Shown: positions 1-11,800 of the stretch, in pieces
How the letters are laid out: each line of letters begins with the position of its first letter
How positions within the stretch are numbered: position 1 is the first letter of the stretch
Origin: Ciborinia camelliae
Taxonomy: Eukaryota; Ascomycota; Leotiomycetes; Helotiales; Sclerotiniaceae
Assembly (NCBI GenBank): GCA_025890175.1
Contig: JANPYM010000009.1
Location: 1,860,891 to 1,924,890 of the forward strand
Direction of reading: 5' to 3'
Length of the DNA stretch: 64,000 nucleotides
Notes under the pieces: generated by a model
Seen by the model: only the letters and a program-made list of their open reading frames with translations
What the model was told of the DNA's origin: nothing
The model's database searches: none
Program-made: the position numbers and the translations under genes

Positions 1-504
1 TACCTTAGTTATATATATATATATAAATAGATAAGATACCTTAGTTATATATATAGTTACTAGGTAGGTATATATATGTATGCATAAATATATAAATATA
101 AATATAAATATATAAAGGGGTATTTTTTTTATTTTTTCCTTTTTTTTTCCTCGGTGCTATATTGTATTGTACTGTATCGAGGTATGTAGGTATCTAAGTA
201 CCTGGGTGGGTGCGTGGGATCGTGTTTTTATGTATATACCTATTTATACCTATATATACCTGAATACCTAGATACCTGGATATCTGAGTATCTGGGTAGT
301 TAGATATGTTATGTTATATTATGTTATGTTATATCATATCATCTAGAAATGAAGGATTCAAATCTTGGGGTTCGAGGGGTTTGAGGGATTTAAAGGATTT
401 AAGGGTGGTGGAGGGATTGGAAGGGAAGTGGAAGGGAAGTGGAAGGGTGGTGGAAGGGTGGTGGAAATTTCGTATGGGGGGAATGGGGAGAGAGGAGAGA
501 GATT

Positions 505-616
505 GTTGGATGAGGAGGTTGTTGGATGAGGAGGTTGTTGGATGAGGAGGTTGTTGGATGAGGAGGTTGTTGGATGAGGAGGTTGTTGGATGAGGAGGTT
601 GTTGGATGAGGAGGTT
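505..616. repeat. 16-bp minisatellite, 7 copies
   Basis: Seven identical head-to-tail copies of GTTGGATGAGGAGGTT start at 505, 521, 537, 553, 569, 585 and 601, and a partial eighth copy follows. The period is not a multiple of three, so any frame through it gives a 16-residue repeat every 48 bases. I see no reason to consider it coding. Confidence 0.95.
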
Positions 617-1163
617 GTTGGATGTGTGGATGTGTGTGTGGATGTGTAGATAGATAGTGAGATAGAGAGATAAATAGATAAATAGAGGTGTGTGCATGAA
701 TAGATGTTTAGTTGGGATGGTTAGGATAGTTAGGATATAAAAAGCATAGAAAGCATGGAAATTGGAAATGGAAATTTTATATACCTACCTATCTACATAC
801 ATACATATACATAGATACATATATACATCCCCAAATCTTCGCTACCTACCTACCTACCTACCTTACCTATTTACCTATTATCGAGGTCATTAATTTAATC
901 TCATGGGAGAGAGGTGGGGAGAGGGAGAGAGAGGGGGGGGAGAGGGAGAGAGAGAAAGGGGGGTAGGTGGGTAGGTGGGTAGGTGGTAAAGTGATTAAAC
1001 GGTTTTTCTGAAATCTGAAATCGGAGTTGAGTTGGGTTGGTGGTATTGTAGAGGTAGAAGGAGATGTAGAAGGAGATGTATTTTTGGTGCGAGGAATTGA
1101 TTCTGTGTTTTGATGTAATATAGTAAGGTTAGAGAGAGGTCTTTCTCTTGGTTTTGCTTTTTT

Positions 1164-1173
1164 NNNNNNNNNN
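1164..1173. other. Assembly gap (10 N)
   Basis: Ten N bases. The 17 bases before the gap (1147-1163) and the 17 bases after it (1174-1190) are identical, CTTGGTTTTGCTTTTTT. This looks like two contig ends that overlap but were not merged, so the real gap may be zero or negative. Confidence 0.9.
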
Positions 1174-2088
1174 CTTGGTTTTGCTTTTTTCTGGGGGGGG
1201 CAAGGGAGGGGAGGGGTGGGGAGGAATGGGGAGTGGAGTGGGGAGTGAGGAGTGGTATTTTTAGGTTGAGGGTTGAGGTTAAGGGCAGGTAGGTGGGTAT
1301 GGGGAATTCAAGATTCAAGAGGAGGGGTTATATATAACTATACCTAGTTACCTAGGTGGTTGTATGTGTGATTGTATGTTCGTTATCTATGGTCTTATAG
1401 GGGGGTCTTGGTAGGTTATCAAGTTTGCTGGGGATACATAATATTAGGTACCTAGGTAGGTAGGTAGGTAGTGTTAGGAGACGATGTGGATTTCTTTTCT
1501 CAGCAGGATATAAAACACAAGAGGGATCTACAATAACCAAACTCCTTGCAGTATTTACTATCTGTGAATGGATTTGGTTCGTTAAGATTTATGGCGGAAG
1601 GATTTCTACGGTATTCTGTTGGGACAATTGGGCATATTCATTGGACTAGATAACAGCCAGCCGGACCCCTTCATCATCATTCATCTCTCCACATTTCTTC
1701 TTTGCTTTGATATAATGTCTTCCAGTTAAGAGGTATATCATTCTTTCTTCCGACATTGAATTATCGACAGGATTGATTCCCCAGTACCTAAATATAAGGT
1801 TAAATACAAAGAAAGGGAAAGGGACATTCCATCCCTCGGTTGCCTACCTCTTTGCGGGGTATCAAGACATCATCCGCTAGTCCATCTCGATTTAAACCTC
1901 ACAACAAGAAGGATAAAACTTTGTACCTTCTCAGGAGGGGAGAGAATCGAAACAGATATCCTTATTGCAGATTTTTTTTATTTCCCGGACGGACAATTCA
2001 ATTCCTGCAAGAATAGGAAGGAACGGTCGGTATATACAATCCGAAAAAGAGCATTTAGCTGCACTTCACTCTACTTCAAGACATCATC

Positions 2089-3006
2089 ATGAATCAAACC
2101 AATGGTCTTCCGGGAACTGATTCCGATGTCGTTAGCAATAACCTACCTGTATCATGTGGGACTGTAAGACTTCCTCCGGTCACCACACTTTCAAGATTCT
2201 CTCGCCTCCCCACGGAAATCCGATTACAGATCTGGAAACTTGTCGGGAGTCAACCACGCAACCTTGATATCTGGCAACGACGTGTTGGATGGCTCAACGA
2301 AGATAGTGTCACATGTCTTATTTTCCGTTGGGTAACCCTTACTACCGTCCCTCCCATTTTACACGTATCTCGGGAATCTCGTGCCATTGGCCTTACGTTC
2401 TATCAATTGGCCTTTGGATACGATATTCAACTACCTCATGGAATCACGTTTGCCACCGAACCGAGGATATATGTCAATTGGAATCGGGATCGGATCGTTC
2501 CCATGCAAGCGGAAAAATGGGGTTATGCAGCGTATAGCGCTTTGATATATCCAGAAGGCTCGGGCCCCAATGCGGTGAAAATGCAAACCGTGGCCATTCG
2601 TGCCGATCACCATGAGCCTGGCTCGTCGATACTTCTGAGGGATAATATGCGCCAGTTGGATGAGATATTGGTGTATTACGATCCTTTTTTATTTTACGAC
2701 CGATTCAAATCGCGGAACTTGACGATTGAATTCGAGGAGATCGTCGGGGTGGATTTATTGTCTAATGGGGAGAAGGAAATGTTGGAATCGTTACTGGAGA
2801 AGATGGAAGAAGAGGAACGGGAGAATGATGAGGAGGTTAGACGAGCGTTGCTTGAAAATAGACATGTACGTGATGAACTGAGAAATCATGTGGTGGGGTC
2901 TTGGACGAAACCAATAGTGCGATTGGGTCGGATGGTTATCCATGGAAGGGAAAGAGATATAATTGATAGTACAGATGAGATCTGGAGTCATGAAGGCTGG
3001 GTATAA
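2089..3006 (+). CDS. 2EXR domain-containing protein (copy 1)
   Basis: Intronless 305-residue protein of the fungal 2EXR family. Members have two conserved blocks, and their biochemical function is not established. The first block (about residues 36-51) reads FSRLPTEIRLQIWKL; the second (about 88-110) reads PPILHVSRESRAIGLTFYQL. A third segment, RIYVNWNRDRIVPM, matches the position of a motif shared with the neighbouring copies. The C-terminal third is acidic and probably coiled coil (LLEKMEEEERENDEEVRRALLE). There is no signal peptide or membrane segment. The start at 2089 is the first in-frame ATG after a CT-rich leader. It is one of five 2EXR genes within 20 kb. The family assignment is secure; the role is unknown. 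Confidence 0.88.
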   Translation: MNQTNGLPGTDSDVVSNNLPVSCGTVRLPPVTTLSRFSRLPTEIRLQIWKLVGSQPRNLDIWQRRVGWLNEDSVTCLIFRWVTLTTVPPILHVSRESRAIGLTFYQLAFGYDIQLPHGITFATEPRIYVNWNRDRIVPMQAEKWGYAAYSALIYPEGSGPNAVKMQTVAIRADHHEPGSSILLRDNMRQLDEILVYYDPFLFYDRFKSRNLTIEFEEIVGVDLLSNGEKEMLESLLEKMEEEERENDEEVRRALLENRHVRDELRNHVVGSWTKPIVRLGRMVIHGRERDIIDSTDEIWSHEGWV

Positions 3007-3567
3007 GTGGTCGGTTCGGAAATATCGACCTTCGTCGACCAACCAGTTCTCGAATAATTCACGACTGCCAGTGAGCGCAAAGGCAACAGGCTATCATCAT
3101 TTTTATGGTATGAGTTCCCGGAAATACTTCATGGAATGGAATACCAATAATAGGACGCGAAAGCGAGATGAAAGCATATTCTTATGATGAGATATTCGAA
3201 TAAAGCTTTTCGCATTTGACACTATTGCGAAAGCGTATATTCCGGTTCGGCTTCAGCTCTCGATATAAACATATCAATGTAATGTCGATGTCGCAGTAGG
3301 GGATATGAAGAAATCGAGACAACCTGAGGTATCTTAAACTGGGTATATAGATTCTTTTAATGGAAATCTTTGAATTTAGAGTAATATCACGTTATTATGT
3401 TTTTTGTCTTTCTCTACAAGATTGAGTCTCGAAAATTAATTTTTATCGTGTCTTTTTCTTTTGGTAAAACAAATACAAATATTCACGTTCTTTTTGATAC
3501 GACGGATACCTACCTATCTGTAATATCTATATGCTTTATTTTATGTGTACCAAGATGGTGATGATCT

Positions 3568-3677
3568 TTTATTTATTTATTTATTTATTTATATATATAT
3601 ATATATGTATCTACTTATATAGTGATTAGACCCCGAGTAGTACAGGTAGGTAGGTAGGTAGGTAGGTAGGTAGGTAG
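3568..3677. repeat. Microsatellites (ATTT)n, (AT)n and (AGGT)n
   Basis: An ATTT run at about 3568-3590 is followed directly by an AT run to about 3606. A perfect AGGT run of about eight and a half units sits at 3644-3677. The AGGT/TACC motif recurs at many intergenic points and within one intron of the Eaf3 gene. Confidence 0.95.
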
Positions 3678-3881
3678 TTTTCCAAATACTGACTAACTAG
3701 TTGATTATTTGCATCTGGTAAAATATCCCTCTACACAGACATATACTATAGCTAAAGAGATACTGTAGTCTTTTGATAAAGATAAAGATAAAGATAAAAA
3801 CAGATATATTTATCTGATTAGGTGGATACTAGATGGGTATGGAATTTGTCATTTTTTTAGGGTTTTTGGGGTTTTTGGGGG

Positions 3882-3951
3882 GAGAAGGGGTGGTTGAGAA
3901 GGGGTGGTTGAGAAGGGGTGGTTGAGAAGGGGTGGTTGAGAAGGGGTGGTT
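3882..3951. repeat. 14-bp minisatellite, 5 copies
   Basis: Five perfect copies of GAGAAGGGGTGGTT begin at 3882, 3896, 3910, 3924 and 3938, and a degenerate sixth follows. The region is intergenic and strongly purine-biased on the plus strand. Confidence 0.95.
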
Positions 3952-4683
3952 GAGAAAGAGTCATCTGTTGAAGTTTTTGGGAAAATGTAGAAATTAACTT
4001 GGCCCTTGGGCTACTTTGAACTTTTATGTATCTGGGGTGTAGGGTGTAGGATGTAGGATGTCGATATGGATGATTTGATTTGATTTGCTTGGTAGCTCGT
4101 GATGTGGTATTAATACCGTATTATAGGTAGGTCGTTGGGAGTTGAGTTGGGTGATGGGTCGTTTTGTTTTTTTCTTCTTGGGTTTTGGATCTTGAATCTT
4201 GGATCTTGGATCTTGGTTGGTAAGTAAATGGTACTAGAAATAGGTAGCCGGAGATACTGGCTATAGAGCAGCGGATTCATGTGCATGTGCATGTGCATGT
4301 GATCTTTGAGGGGAATAGATAGCTATGATGGATGTGATAGCTAGGTATGATAGAATGGTTGGAAGGAAGAACGAATGGATGGATGGATGGATTATTTACT
4401 CTACTCTACTCTACTCTACTGAATATCTGGATGTTGATACATATAGATATAGGTGAGGAATCTCCAGCAGCTCTAATCAGTGATTTCATTCGTTTATATA
4501 TAATAGTATGAAGGAGGGGATAGATAGGTATAGAGAGGAAGTTGGAAGTCATATTTCTTGCGTGGATGTTGTCGTTAGGAGGAGAGAGAAATAGTAATGT
4601 GTAGATGATGGATGTATGATGATTGATAGATAGGGTTGGATACGATATTGGGGGGAAGAAGGTATAGTATAGAGGCGTGGGAG

Positions 4684-4746
4684 AGTTATGAAGGGGAGAA
4701 GAGAAGTTATGAAGGGGAGAAGAGAAGTTATGAAGGGGAGAAGAGA
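4684..4746. repeat. 21-bp minisatellite, 3 copies
   Basis: Three perfect 21-base units (starting AGTTATGAAGGGGAGAAG) lie at 4684, 4705 and 4726, with a partial fourth. Because 21 is a multiple of three, a short frame through it encodes a seven-residue repeat (YEGEKRS). The surrounding frame (4636-4857) is short and unconserved in appearance, so I do not call a gene. Confidence 0.9.
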
Positions 4747-6500
4747 AGTTATGGAGGGTTTAAGAGCGACCTTAACTACCTAGGGAGCAGGAAACTGGTA
4801 GGAAATCTAAATTTGAACGGAGATGGAGATGGAAATGGAGATGAAATTCTTCAATAAATATATCGGAGCCATACATGCCTTCTACGTTCTTTCTTGCGAG
4901 ATGTCCTAGAACCTGAGGTGATGGGAGTTATTTAATGCTTAAACCAATAAGAAAGAAGCAAGATTTGAAGATACCTACCAAGGTCACTTTACTTCTTGCT
5001 AATCTCCACTTGGCAGAATCTTGATATTGAGAGGCTCAATCTCGATATCCTTCGGCTTTCCGGAAACCGGAAACTGTAAGGGTTTCAAGTGGTCTTCAAG
5101 TAGGTAGCTAGATCGAAGCTTCGAGGTATGTGAAGAATATATCTGAGCTTATCTTATTTCATTTTCCATTGATACTGGTGGTTCTCGGCTTGAAATTTCT
5201 GTCGCTTGACGGAAACTTGTACTTGAGAGGGGCTTGGTTTGGATTCACCCAAGGATCGAGATTATGGGGTGCTGCATTCCCATTTCCATGGCGCTTGCTT
5301 AAAGCATACTTGAACTTTCTGGAGTAGCTGCTATCTTGCTAGTAACCATGTCGAAACTGGATAGCTCGAATATCCGTGTCAGGGGTAGGTTGGTGAATTT
5401 ATCTTAGTGTATAAAGTAACGTTTCAAGTTTTGCCATTTTTCTTTTACTGATAAAGAGATTATTCCTGTGCGACTGGGTTGAAGGGGTTCTTTGCCAAGT
5501 TTGCTTCTTTTCTTCATTAGAAGGCTGCGATTTATAGCATAATGTACAGTATTAGACACAGTCTTTGTGCGTCTAAATTCATGTTCTTATGAAATATCAA
5601 ACATGATGCAATTGGCGTTTGTTACATATCTTTCAGCCTCCATTTGACTTATCCGGCAGCTCTTGTAACTTTTCAAGTACTCCAGGTATTACTTGTTCCT
5701 TGACATGTCTCAAGTGATCGTGGTTTCGACGAGGAGATGGTGTTTGTGGGAGTGGAGGGAAAGAAGAGATGGTGAAGCTAGGGTGCAAGCGAGTGACGTC
5801 ATGAATTGATGGACCAGGTGCGATTAAAATACGCGAAGTACCTCCTAGGTAGATAGGGAGGTCCCTAGGCATACAAAGGAAATGATATAATGTCACAAAT
5901 ATGCGGACAGTTATAGGATAAGCTTTACCCAGTTTTGGAGGTTTTAGAACGTACGTTTTTGACATTAAATTGCTTGTTTCTACTTTTGTTGGCTGCTGAG
6001 CTCACGGTTTCCAGTGATGCTGATGGGAAGGCTCCGTGAATTTTATTGTTTTATTATTCCCCCCCGCCCCCGATATTCCATTCTTCTGTAAGACCTTTCT
6101 TCGTTAAGGTATTTTTGTGAATTGTAATGATCGTATATTTCTGCGTTGTAAAATGTGACTGCATAGTTTCGCACTATGCTCAAGGTTAGAAATGAATGGA
6201 TTTGCAGAAAACCCTCAAAGTTTGGTACGGCACTGCATTTCTAGATGAATGATGCAAAGTTTCGGCGTTGCATCTCAAAAAGAGACCGTGTTAATAGGTA
6301 GCAAATTAGTGAAGTTTTGAATACATTTTTATTGTAAAGATATCTATATCTAGCGAGCCGTATAGGCTGTATCTTTGACCCCAGATACGGTCTTCATGTC
6401 TGGAGTTCGTGTAGTAGAGCTGTATTAAGAGATGTTGGCTGTATTAAGTAATATTGATATATAGATATAAATTAGTTCTATATACACTAGCTTAGTCATC

Positions 6501-6543
6501 GAGCTAGGTTCTATGGAATCTCCAATTCCATAGAACTTAGCTC
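6501..6543. repeat. Perfect-arm hairpin in a dispersed repeat
   Basis: Two 19-base arms with one mismatch (left arm starts GAGCTAGGTTCTATGG) flank a five-base CTCCA loop. The hairpin sits inside a segment (about 6448-6560) that also occurs, without the hairpin, at 21885-21946. See findings. Confidence 0.85.
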
Positions 6544-6786
6544 CTTACACAATAATACTATGTTTAATAAGTAATGCCTACTTATAGACTTTCTTCCAAC
6601 GATGAAATCCTTCATTTTTTTTCTATCAACATAAAGATCTTGACCGAGATCCTCCTCAACATTACAAATTCATCGACGAACATTCCCATCCATCCACATT
6701 CTCTGTACATTTCCCTCTTCAACTCAAAATCGAGTCTTCCTCTATTCATACATTTACAGAAATTCATTTCATCATCAATCAGAAAG

Positions 6787-7839
6787 ATGTCTCACGCATT
6801 GGCAAACCTTTCCCCAACTGCTAGGAGACGCAGCAGAAGCGATCCTGGCCTCTCTTCTCATGACGTGGTAAACACAACACTGAGGGATCAACAACAGAAA
6901 GAGTTTCCTCATCTGCCCATTGCTTCTATAGAAATTAGCAGGCCAACATCAATACCTCCTCCACCAAACTTCTCAATTGTACCTTCAACCATTGACCTTG
7001 AAGGTTCATGGGTCAAGCCTTATCTAGACACTTTTCCTCAATTCCCGAACCTTCCGGTGGAACTTCGAATCAAGATTTATAAGTTCGCATGTCTAGAACC
7101 GAGAGTAGTTCCTATCTGGCCCGTCATTATGGATCGTACGATTGATACAGTCAAATTTCAATTCGCATCGGAAACTCCTGCAATCTTGCAAGTTTCTCAC
7201 GAAGCTCGAGAAGAATCAAAGAAGTTTGATATCTACACACCCAGTCGTGCTAAATGGCCCCAACCTCGTATATGGATAAAGCCAAGTCTTGATATCATAT
7301 GCCCAGTACGCAATAATGGTGCCCAATGGTCATATGCTCAGTTTTCGGTATTCGCGAGTCGCGTCGTCGGAATGAAGATCGAACGATTGGCACTCGACAA
7401 CTTTGCTTCCCCAGAGTACACGTCCACGATCGATATGGATGATTGGGACGATTTTAGCAATTTTCCGGAATGGATGAGCCAGAATCTTCGCGAAATCTTT
7501 CTGTATACCTCGACAAAAAAGTTTAACATCCGCCATCACCCTCTCAAGCTTGTTGATTATACAGGTGAGGTTGCCGAACTTGAATATTATCCGGACCCAA
7601 GTTACGTCACGAATGGGTTTGTAGAGACTGAAATACACCTGGATAGAAAATTCGGACGATTGCGTCATATGTTGGAGGACCTACAAATCTATCGTGAAGT
7701 CCAAGAGGAAATAGATCGAATCAGAGAGATGACCGGCAAGCAGAGGGAACAGGTAGCAGTGATTCCTGCTTGGCTCTACAAACATCTAAAAACCTGGAAT
7801 CCACCAAAGCTTACAAGATCGTCTGTTTCATGGACCTAA
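6787..7839 (+). CDS. 2EXR domain-containing protein (copy 2)
   Basis: Intronless 2EXR-family protein, 350 residues from the start I favour. The frame stays open upstream to 6574, but those 71 codons are low-complexity and UTR-like, whereas MSHALANLSPTARRR at 6787 looks like a genuine N-terminus. The first conserved block reads FPNLPVELRIKIYKFA, the second PAILQVSHEAREESKKF. They are followed by RIWIKPSLDIICPV, a motif shared with copies 3 and 4. Near the C-terminus is IPAWLYKHLKTWNPP, which is also found in copies 3 and 4. No signal peptide or membrane span. Function is unknown; the upstream start remains possible. Confidence 0.87.
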   Translation: MSHALANLSPTARRRSRSDPGLSSHDVVNTTLRDQQQKEFPHLPIASIEISRPTSIPPPPNFSIVPSTIDLEGSWVKPYLDTFPQFPNLPVELRIKIYKFACLEPRVVPIWPVIMDRTIDTVKFQFASETPAILQVSHEAREESKKFDIYTPSRAKWPQPRIWIKPSLDIICPVRNNGAQWSYAQFSVFASRVVGMKIERLALDNFASPEYTSTIDMDDWDDFSNFPEWMSQNLREIFLYTSTKKFNIRHHPLKLVDYTGEVAELEYYPDPSYVTNGFVETEIHLDRKFGRLRHMLEDLQIYREVQEEIDRIREMTGKQREQVAVIPAWLYKHLKTWNPPKLTRSSVSWT

Positions 7840-9277
7840 GTCATTAGTATTCTATCTATCCGGGTTGAATACCTATCGATGACTCTTCTGGCATACGGGT
7901 GGTGACGATGTAATGGGAGGTATATAGGTGGTGGCTGCGTCAATACTGACAGTGATATTACCTCCCATAATCTGCGACTCGGTCCCCCTCTGTGCCAATA
8001 AGGATTCTGGGAGAAAACATACTATAATCCTACAAGATCAAGGGACACAAAAGACACAGCGTGAACTTTGGGGATACTTTCTTTTTCATATTATTGCAAA
8101 TAGTTAGATAAATCGAGAGTTAGTTATACATTCCGGCGAATAATAAATTAATCACTTTTCCACATTTTTGCCCCTTCATTATCTATCCCGTGACAATTAA
8201 ATTCGTGATGAAGGTGCAAATTAACTAACCACTTCCGCATTAAGGGCGGGCTTTCACTCGATCGTGTTTGAGAGCCTTTTAATTTTCTAATCTTGAGGGT
8301 TTAAGAGGGTATATCCATTTTGAAGTACATAATAATATTGGTTGATTTCATGATTTTCACCTTGATTTTTCAAAAAGATTATATACTTACATAATATTAA
8401 TAAAAATTAAATAATATACATGCATACCTAAGTACACAAACATATATATAATACAGAATTATAGGTTTTCTCATCCGATATAGTTACATAACCCATCAAA
8501 TTCGCTATATAATAAAAACAGTTTAATTTCGAAAATCCGATGTAGAACAATTTTTATTCGCATGCTCTAAAAGGTGAAATACAGTGTAATTAAAAATGGC
8601 GTTACAGAAGGCATGAAAGTCTTCCTGGCCATATGATTAAGAAGATTCTACCGTAATACTACTGTATGCTACGTGCCGTAAACAGTATCAAACAAGCTGC
8701 CTTGTCGGTTTGAAAAGGAGATGCGCTTTACAAATTTGATATTTGGCTGTATATAACCTTTGTATATGCCGTATTAGGCCACTTCATCTGGAAATTTATC
8801 TCATCTCAAGTAGTCCATGTCGTACAGCCATCATTAATCGTGCTGAACGTGCAATTGTATAAGTAGAAGCCCAACATCTCTTGAACACTCCCTACCATTT
8901 CCACTCCCTCAACTTCCACTTTTCAAGTTTCTACAAGACAACAACTCTGAATCTTTCTAAATCATCGTGATTAAGAAAAGGACACATAACATCAAGTTGG
9001 ACTTGTAAAATTCTTGCCTTCCCGATACCCAGAATTGAGACTCTTACGCGCGTCCATTTCCTCATCTATTTCCCACTAAAACTGCTAATTTCGCATCCAA
9101 ACTCTTTCTCATTAAGAATTACAAGATTCTATGTACCCATGAGATAGTTGTGCTAAATATTAGTCTTGATTAGTCCCTCTTCTTAATCGAACTTTTGCAA
9201 GTTTCGACATCGAACATTGACCACGAAACCATCCGAGCATAAAACGCTCCCAAAGTTTTCGTATAGTCAAATTCACA
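7840..9277. other. Intergenic, AT-rich
   Basis: No gene seen. AT content rises strongly at about 8330-8560. The final 400 bases are pyrimidine-rich and probably form the promoter and leader of the following 2EXR gene. Confidence 0.6.
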
Positions 9278-10294
9278 ATGTCTTCCTCAATATCATTTAC
9301 TACCCTAGAACAGATCCTGATCGCTACTAGATCTCCAGCAACAACGTTCAAAAAGTTTAGGCAGCTCCCTGCCGAAATCCAGCGCATGATTTGGGACTTT
9401 GCATCAGGTCACGGACGTGATATTCCCGTTCGTACAATTGAGAAAACAGTACCCGCTGAGGAAACCAATGACCCAAATCGCCCAGATATCCACTTCTACG
9501 GTTTCAGAAGTGTTAACCCATTTCCACCGATGATGCACGTGTGCCACGACGCCCGTAAAGCCGTCATGAAGCATCACAAACTATGCTTCGGTGTTGAAAA
9601 ACAGTTCCCTGATCTTGCCGATCAATATCATGCAACTGGCAAGATCTATTTCCACCCAGCATGCGACACGATCTGTCCTATGCCCATTTGGAAGGGGGAA
9701 CAGCAGCAAGTTTTCGTGGACAAGATGCGAGATCTAAAAGTTGAAATGATCGCTCTGAGCGATTACTCTTGTCATCAAGCCTATCACGGAGAAGCAGACC
9801 GCTGGGGAGATTACCAAACTCATCAGGTTATCACTCCTAGAATTTTAGATTGGATGACCGAAGACATCAGAGAGATTACTCTCTGGACTCAATCAGAAAC
9901 CTTGCCTTCGGATTCTCCTCTCATCCTCATCGACTACAATCAATGTAGTCTCCCTATCGCAATGCCAAAACGTCAATTGGAGAGTTGCGAAGGTTCCATG
10001 TACAGTATCACTCTTTGCATGGATGATCTGACCAAAGCCCAAAAAGAACAGAGAGATGCGAACAAGAATGCGGATTCAAATGGATGGCCGCGAATGCAAC
10101 TACCTGAATGTCCTCAATGGTTATATAACAATACCAACAATGCGGATGATTGGAAAGTACCCACCCGAAAGCTAAAATGGCATTTGAGTGCAGATATGCA
10201 GGCGGCATTTCTGGAAAAGACGGCTACTTCCTTCATCGGAGGATACGTCTCTACTTTGGTTGGGCTCGCTAAAGATACTTGGGCCGGTACATGA
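9278..10294 (+). CDS. 2EXR domain-containing protein (copy 3)
   Basis: Intronless 338-residue 2EXR-family protein. First block: FRQLPAEIQRMIWDFA (about residues 27-42). Second block: PPMMHVCHDARKAVMKHHKLCFG (about 86-108). Then come KIYFHPACDTICPM and a conserved stretch MRDLKVEMIALSD. Copy 4 downstream shares the same order of motifs, including CFG/GFG after the second block, the MRDLK/MKDLK stretch and a C-terminal ECP-W-LYN element (here LPECPQWLYN). Copies 3 and 4 are therefore closest paralogues and probably a tandem duplication. No export or membrane signals. The molecular role is unknown. Confidence 0.88.
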   Translation: MSSSISFTTLEQILIATRSPATTFKKFRQLPAEIQRMIWDFASGHGRDIPVRTIEKTVPAEETNDPNRPDIHFYGFRSVNPFPPMMHVCHDARKAVMKHHKLCFGVEKQFPDLADQYHATGKIYFHPACDTICPMPIWKGEQQQVFVDKMRDLKVEMIALSDYSCHQAYHGEADRWGDYQTHQVITPRILDWMTEDIREITLWTQSETLPSDSPLILIDYNQCSLPIAMPKRQLESCEGSMYSITLCMDDLTKAQKEQRDANKNADSNGWPRMQLPECPQWLYNNTNNADDWKVPTRKLKWHLSADMQAAFLEKTATSFIGGYVSTLVGLAKDTWAGT

Positions 10295-11800
10295 AGAAAG
10301 AAGAGGCGGTTGATTGTTTCCGGGAGAATCCGATTAGTGGAAATTGATCATACATGAGCATTGGTAGTGCTTAGTTATGCTACAGCAATTAGCTGCAGTA
10401 GGCTTAAAAGAAATTTGAATACATGAGTTTGCGGGCTGGATGGATTATTTTGTTTTGGTTACGGCGTTGAGGCAATGGTACAATGGGATACCATGTTGAT
10501 TGTGGCTCGGATATGTTGGGATATTTTAGTGTACGAATACTTTGTTGTATTGATAAGGTATATTTGGTTGGGTGTGCCTGCGGTCTTCATTTTCCTGAAA
10601 TGACTTCGCAGCGAAAGGTTTTACTCGAGATTGATTTCGGAATACACAACTTAGGGCAATTTTATCTGTGAATTACTATCTGAATGCGACATTGGCATTC
10701 TCATTTGCATTGTGAAATATGTGATCAAAGTTCAAACCATCTTCTCCTTTCTGAGTCCTTTGTGTATGTAAATCAAATTGACATAAACGATTGCATGAAA
10801 GCCAGCCCCAGTGCGACATTAGATTATCACCTCTACATACTCATCACTACACATCTCTTTTAGAACTACCCAGTATCCTAACAATACTGCTACTGGTTTT
10901 GAAAAACTATTTTGAAATATATTCACTTGCGAGCTTTCTTTAGATTCAAATGTGCCCGGACAGCTATATAACTATATAAGATAAAACCCCGAGTAGGTAC
11001 TTGCACAATTAGATGTACCGTGATGACATATAAAAGTAACACTCGTCTCATTCCATGAATCGGCCCTCGATAAACACATGGGAAACCATCAATAACTGTT
11101 CTTTCAAAGTTTCCTTTTACGACTAACCTACACTTTTATATTCTATTTCCATCATATTCTATCCACCCCGATTCGGATATACGGCTTGTTGGTGAATTTT
11201 CGGATTCGTCTGATTACGATACCGAGCTCCCAGATTCACTATTGCGCCATCAGTTTCCAAACATCTCATCAAAAATAAAGTCACCTTACTTGAAGAACCC
11301 TTTTCCCTCTTCCTCTCAAAGTCGAAAGCATTTGTCAGGACGTCGAGTTTTCACAAAAGACTTCTACTTCATGAACTACTTTCAACTCTTGGCCAATTCA
11401 ATCATCAAACAGAGAGAAGTATTCGCCATAGTTGTTATTTCATTTACTATTGAGACCCAGTTTGGTACGTAGTTCAACTAGTATATATTCTAGTACTGAA
11501 TTTCAGCGGCTATCGACGGCTTTAGAGCTCTCTTGGCATTAATAATCAAAATACCTATACAGCCGGGCTGCTGCTGTATTGAATTTCGCTTATCTCCAGC
11601 TACTATTTAATTTCCAAAACAGGAAGATGATGTTATGGATGTTGCTAACTCCCGCTTCTTTTTAGGTATCGCTTGATTTGGAAATGGTAATTCATCTTCA
11701 AATCTTTTACTCCCGTGAACACATTCAAAAGAGAAAGCACATAAAGCCAGCCAGTGCCACCACAAGTCCCTGCAAAGAGTGAATACAATACAAAAGCAAT
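10295..11800. other. Intergenic region
   Basis: I see no convincing gene. Short frames at 10483-10671 and 11242-11472 have no recognisable motifs. The last 100 bases before 11801 read as a leader with CA-rich composition. Confidence 0.55.

Larger units (their letters stand above)
1..2088. other. Low-complexity intergenic region
   Basis: No supportable gene. The stretch is dominated by AT microsatellites (start), AGGT/TACC repeats (about 850-870, 965-990, 1450-1475), purine-rich G/A blocks (about 900-960) and a 16-bp minisatellite listed separately. Open frames here encode only repetitive or biased peptides. The last 100-200 bases before 2089 are probably the promoter and 5' UTR of the 2EXR gene that follows. 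Confidence 0.7.
3007..6786. other. Long repeat-rich intergenic region
   Basis: I find no convincing gene in these 3.8 kb. The region holds ATTT/AT and AGGT microsatellites, a 14-bp and a 21-bp minisatellite, and a hairpin near 6500, all listed separately. A 110-codon frame on the minus strand at 5633-5965 has ordinary composition but matches nothing I know and has no obvious promoter or splice context. Bases 6574-6786 are open in frame with the next gene but look like 5' UTR. Confidence 0.6.

Noticed and set aside
329..697. 122-codon minus-strand frame with a 16-residue repeat
   Set aside because: It is only the translation of a 16-bp minisatellite flanked by TA-rich sequence; nothing else suggests coding.
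1..1000. Telomeric or subtelomeric end
   Set aside because: The repeats are AT, AGGT and GGATG types. There is no TTAGGG array.
5633..5965. 110-codon minus-strand frame
   Set aside because: No recognisable motif or splice context, and isolated in repeat-rich DNA; kept only as a note in the intergenic entry.
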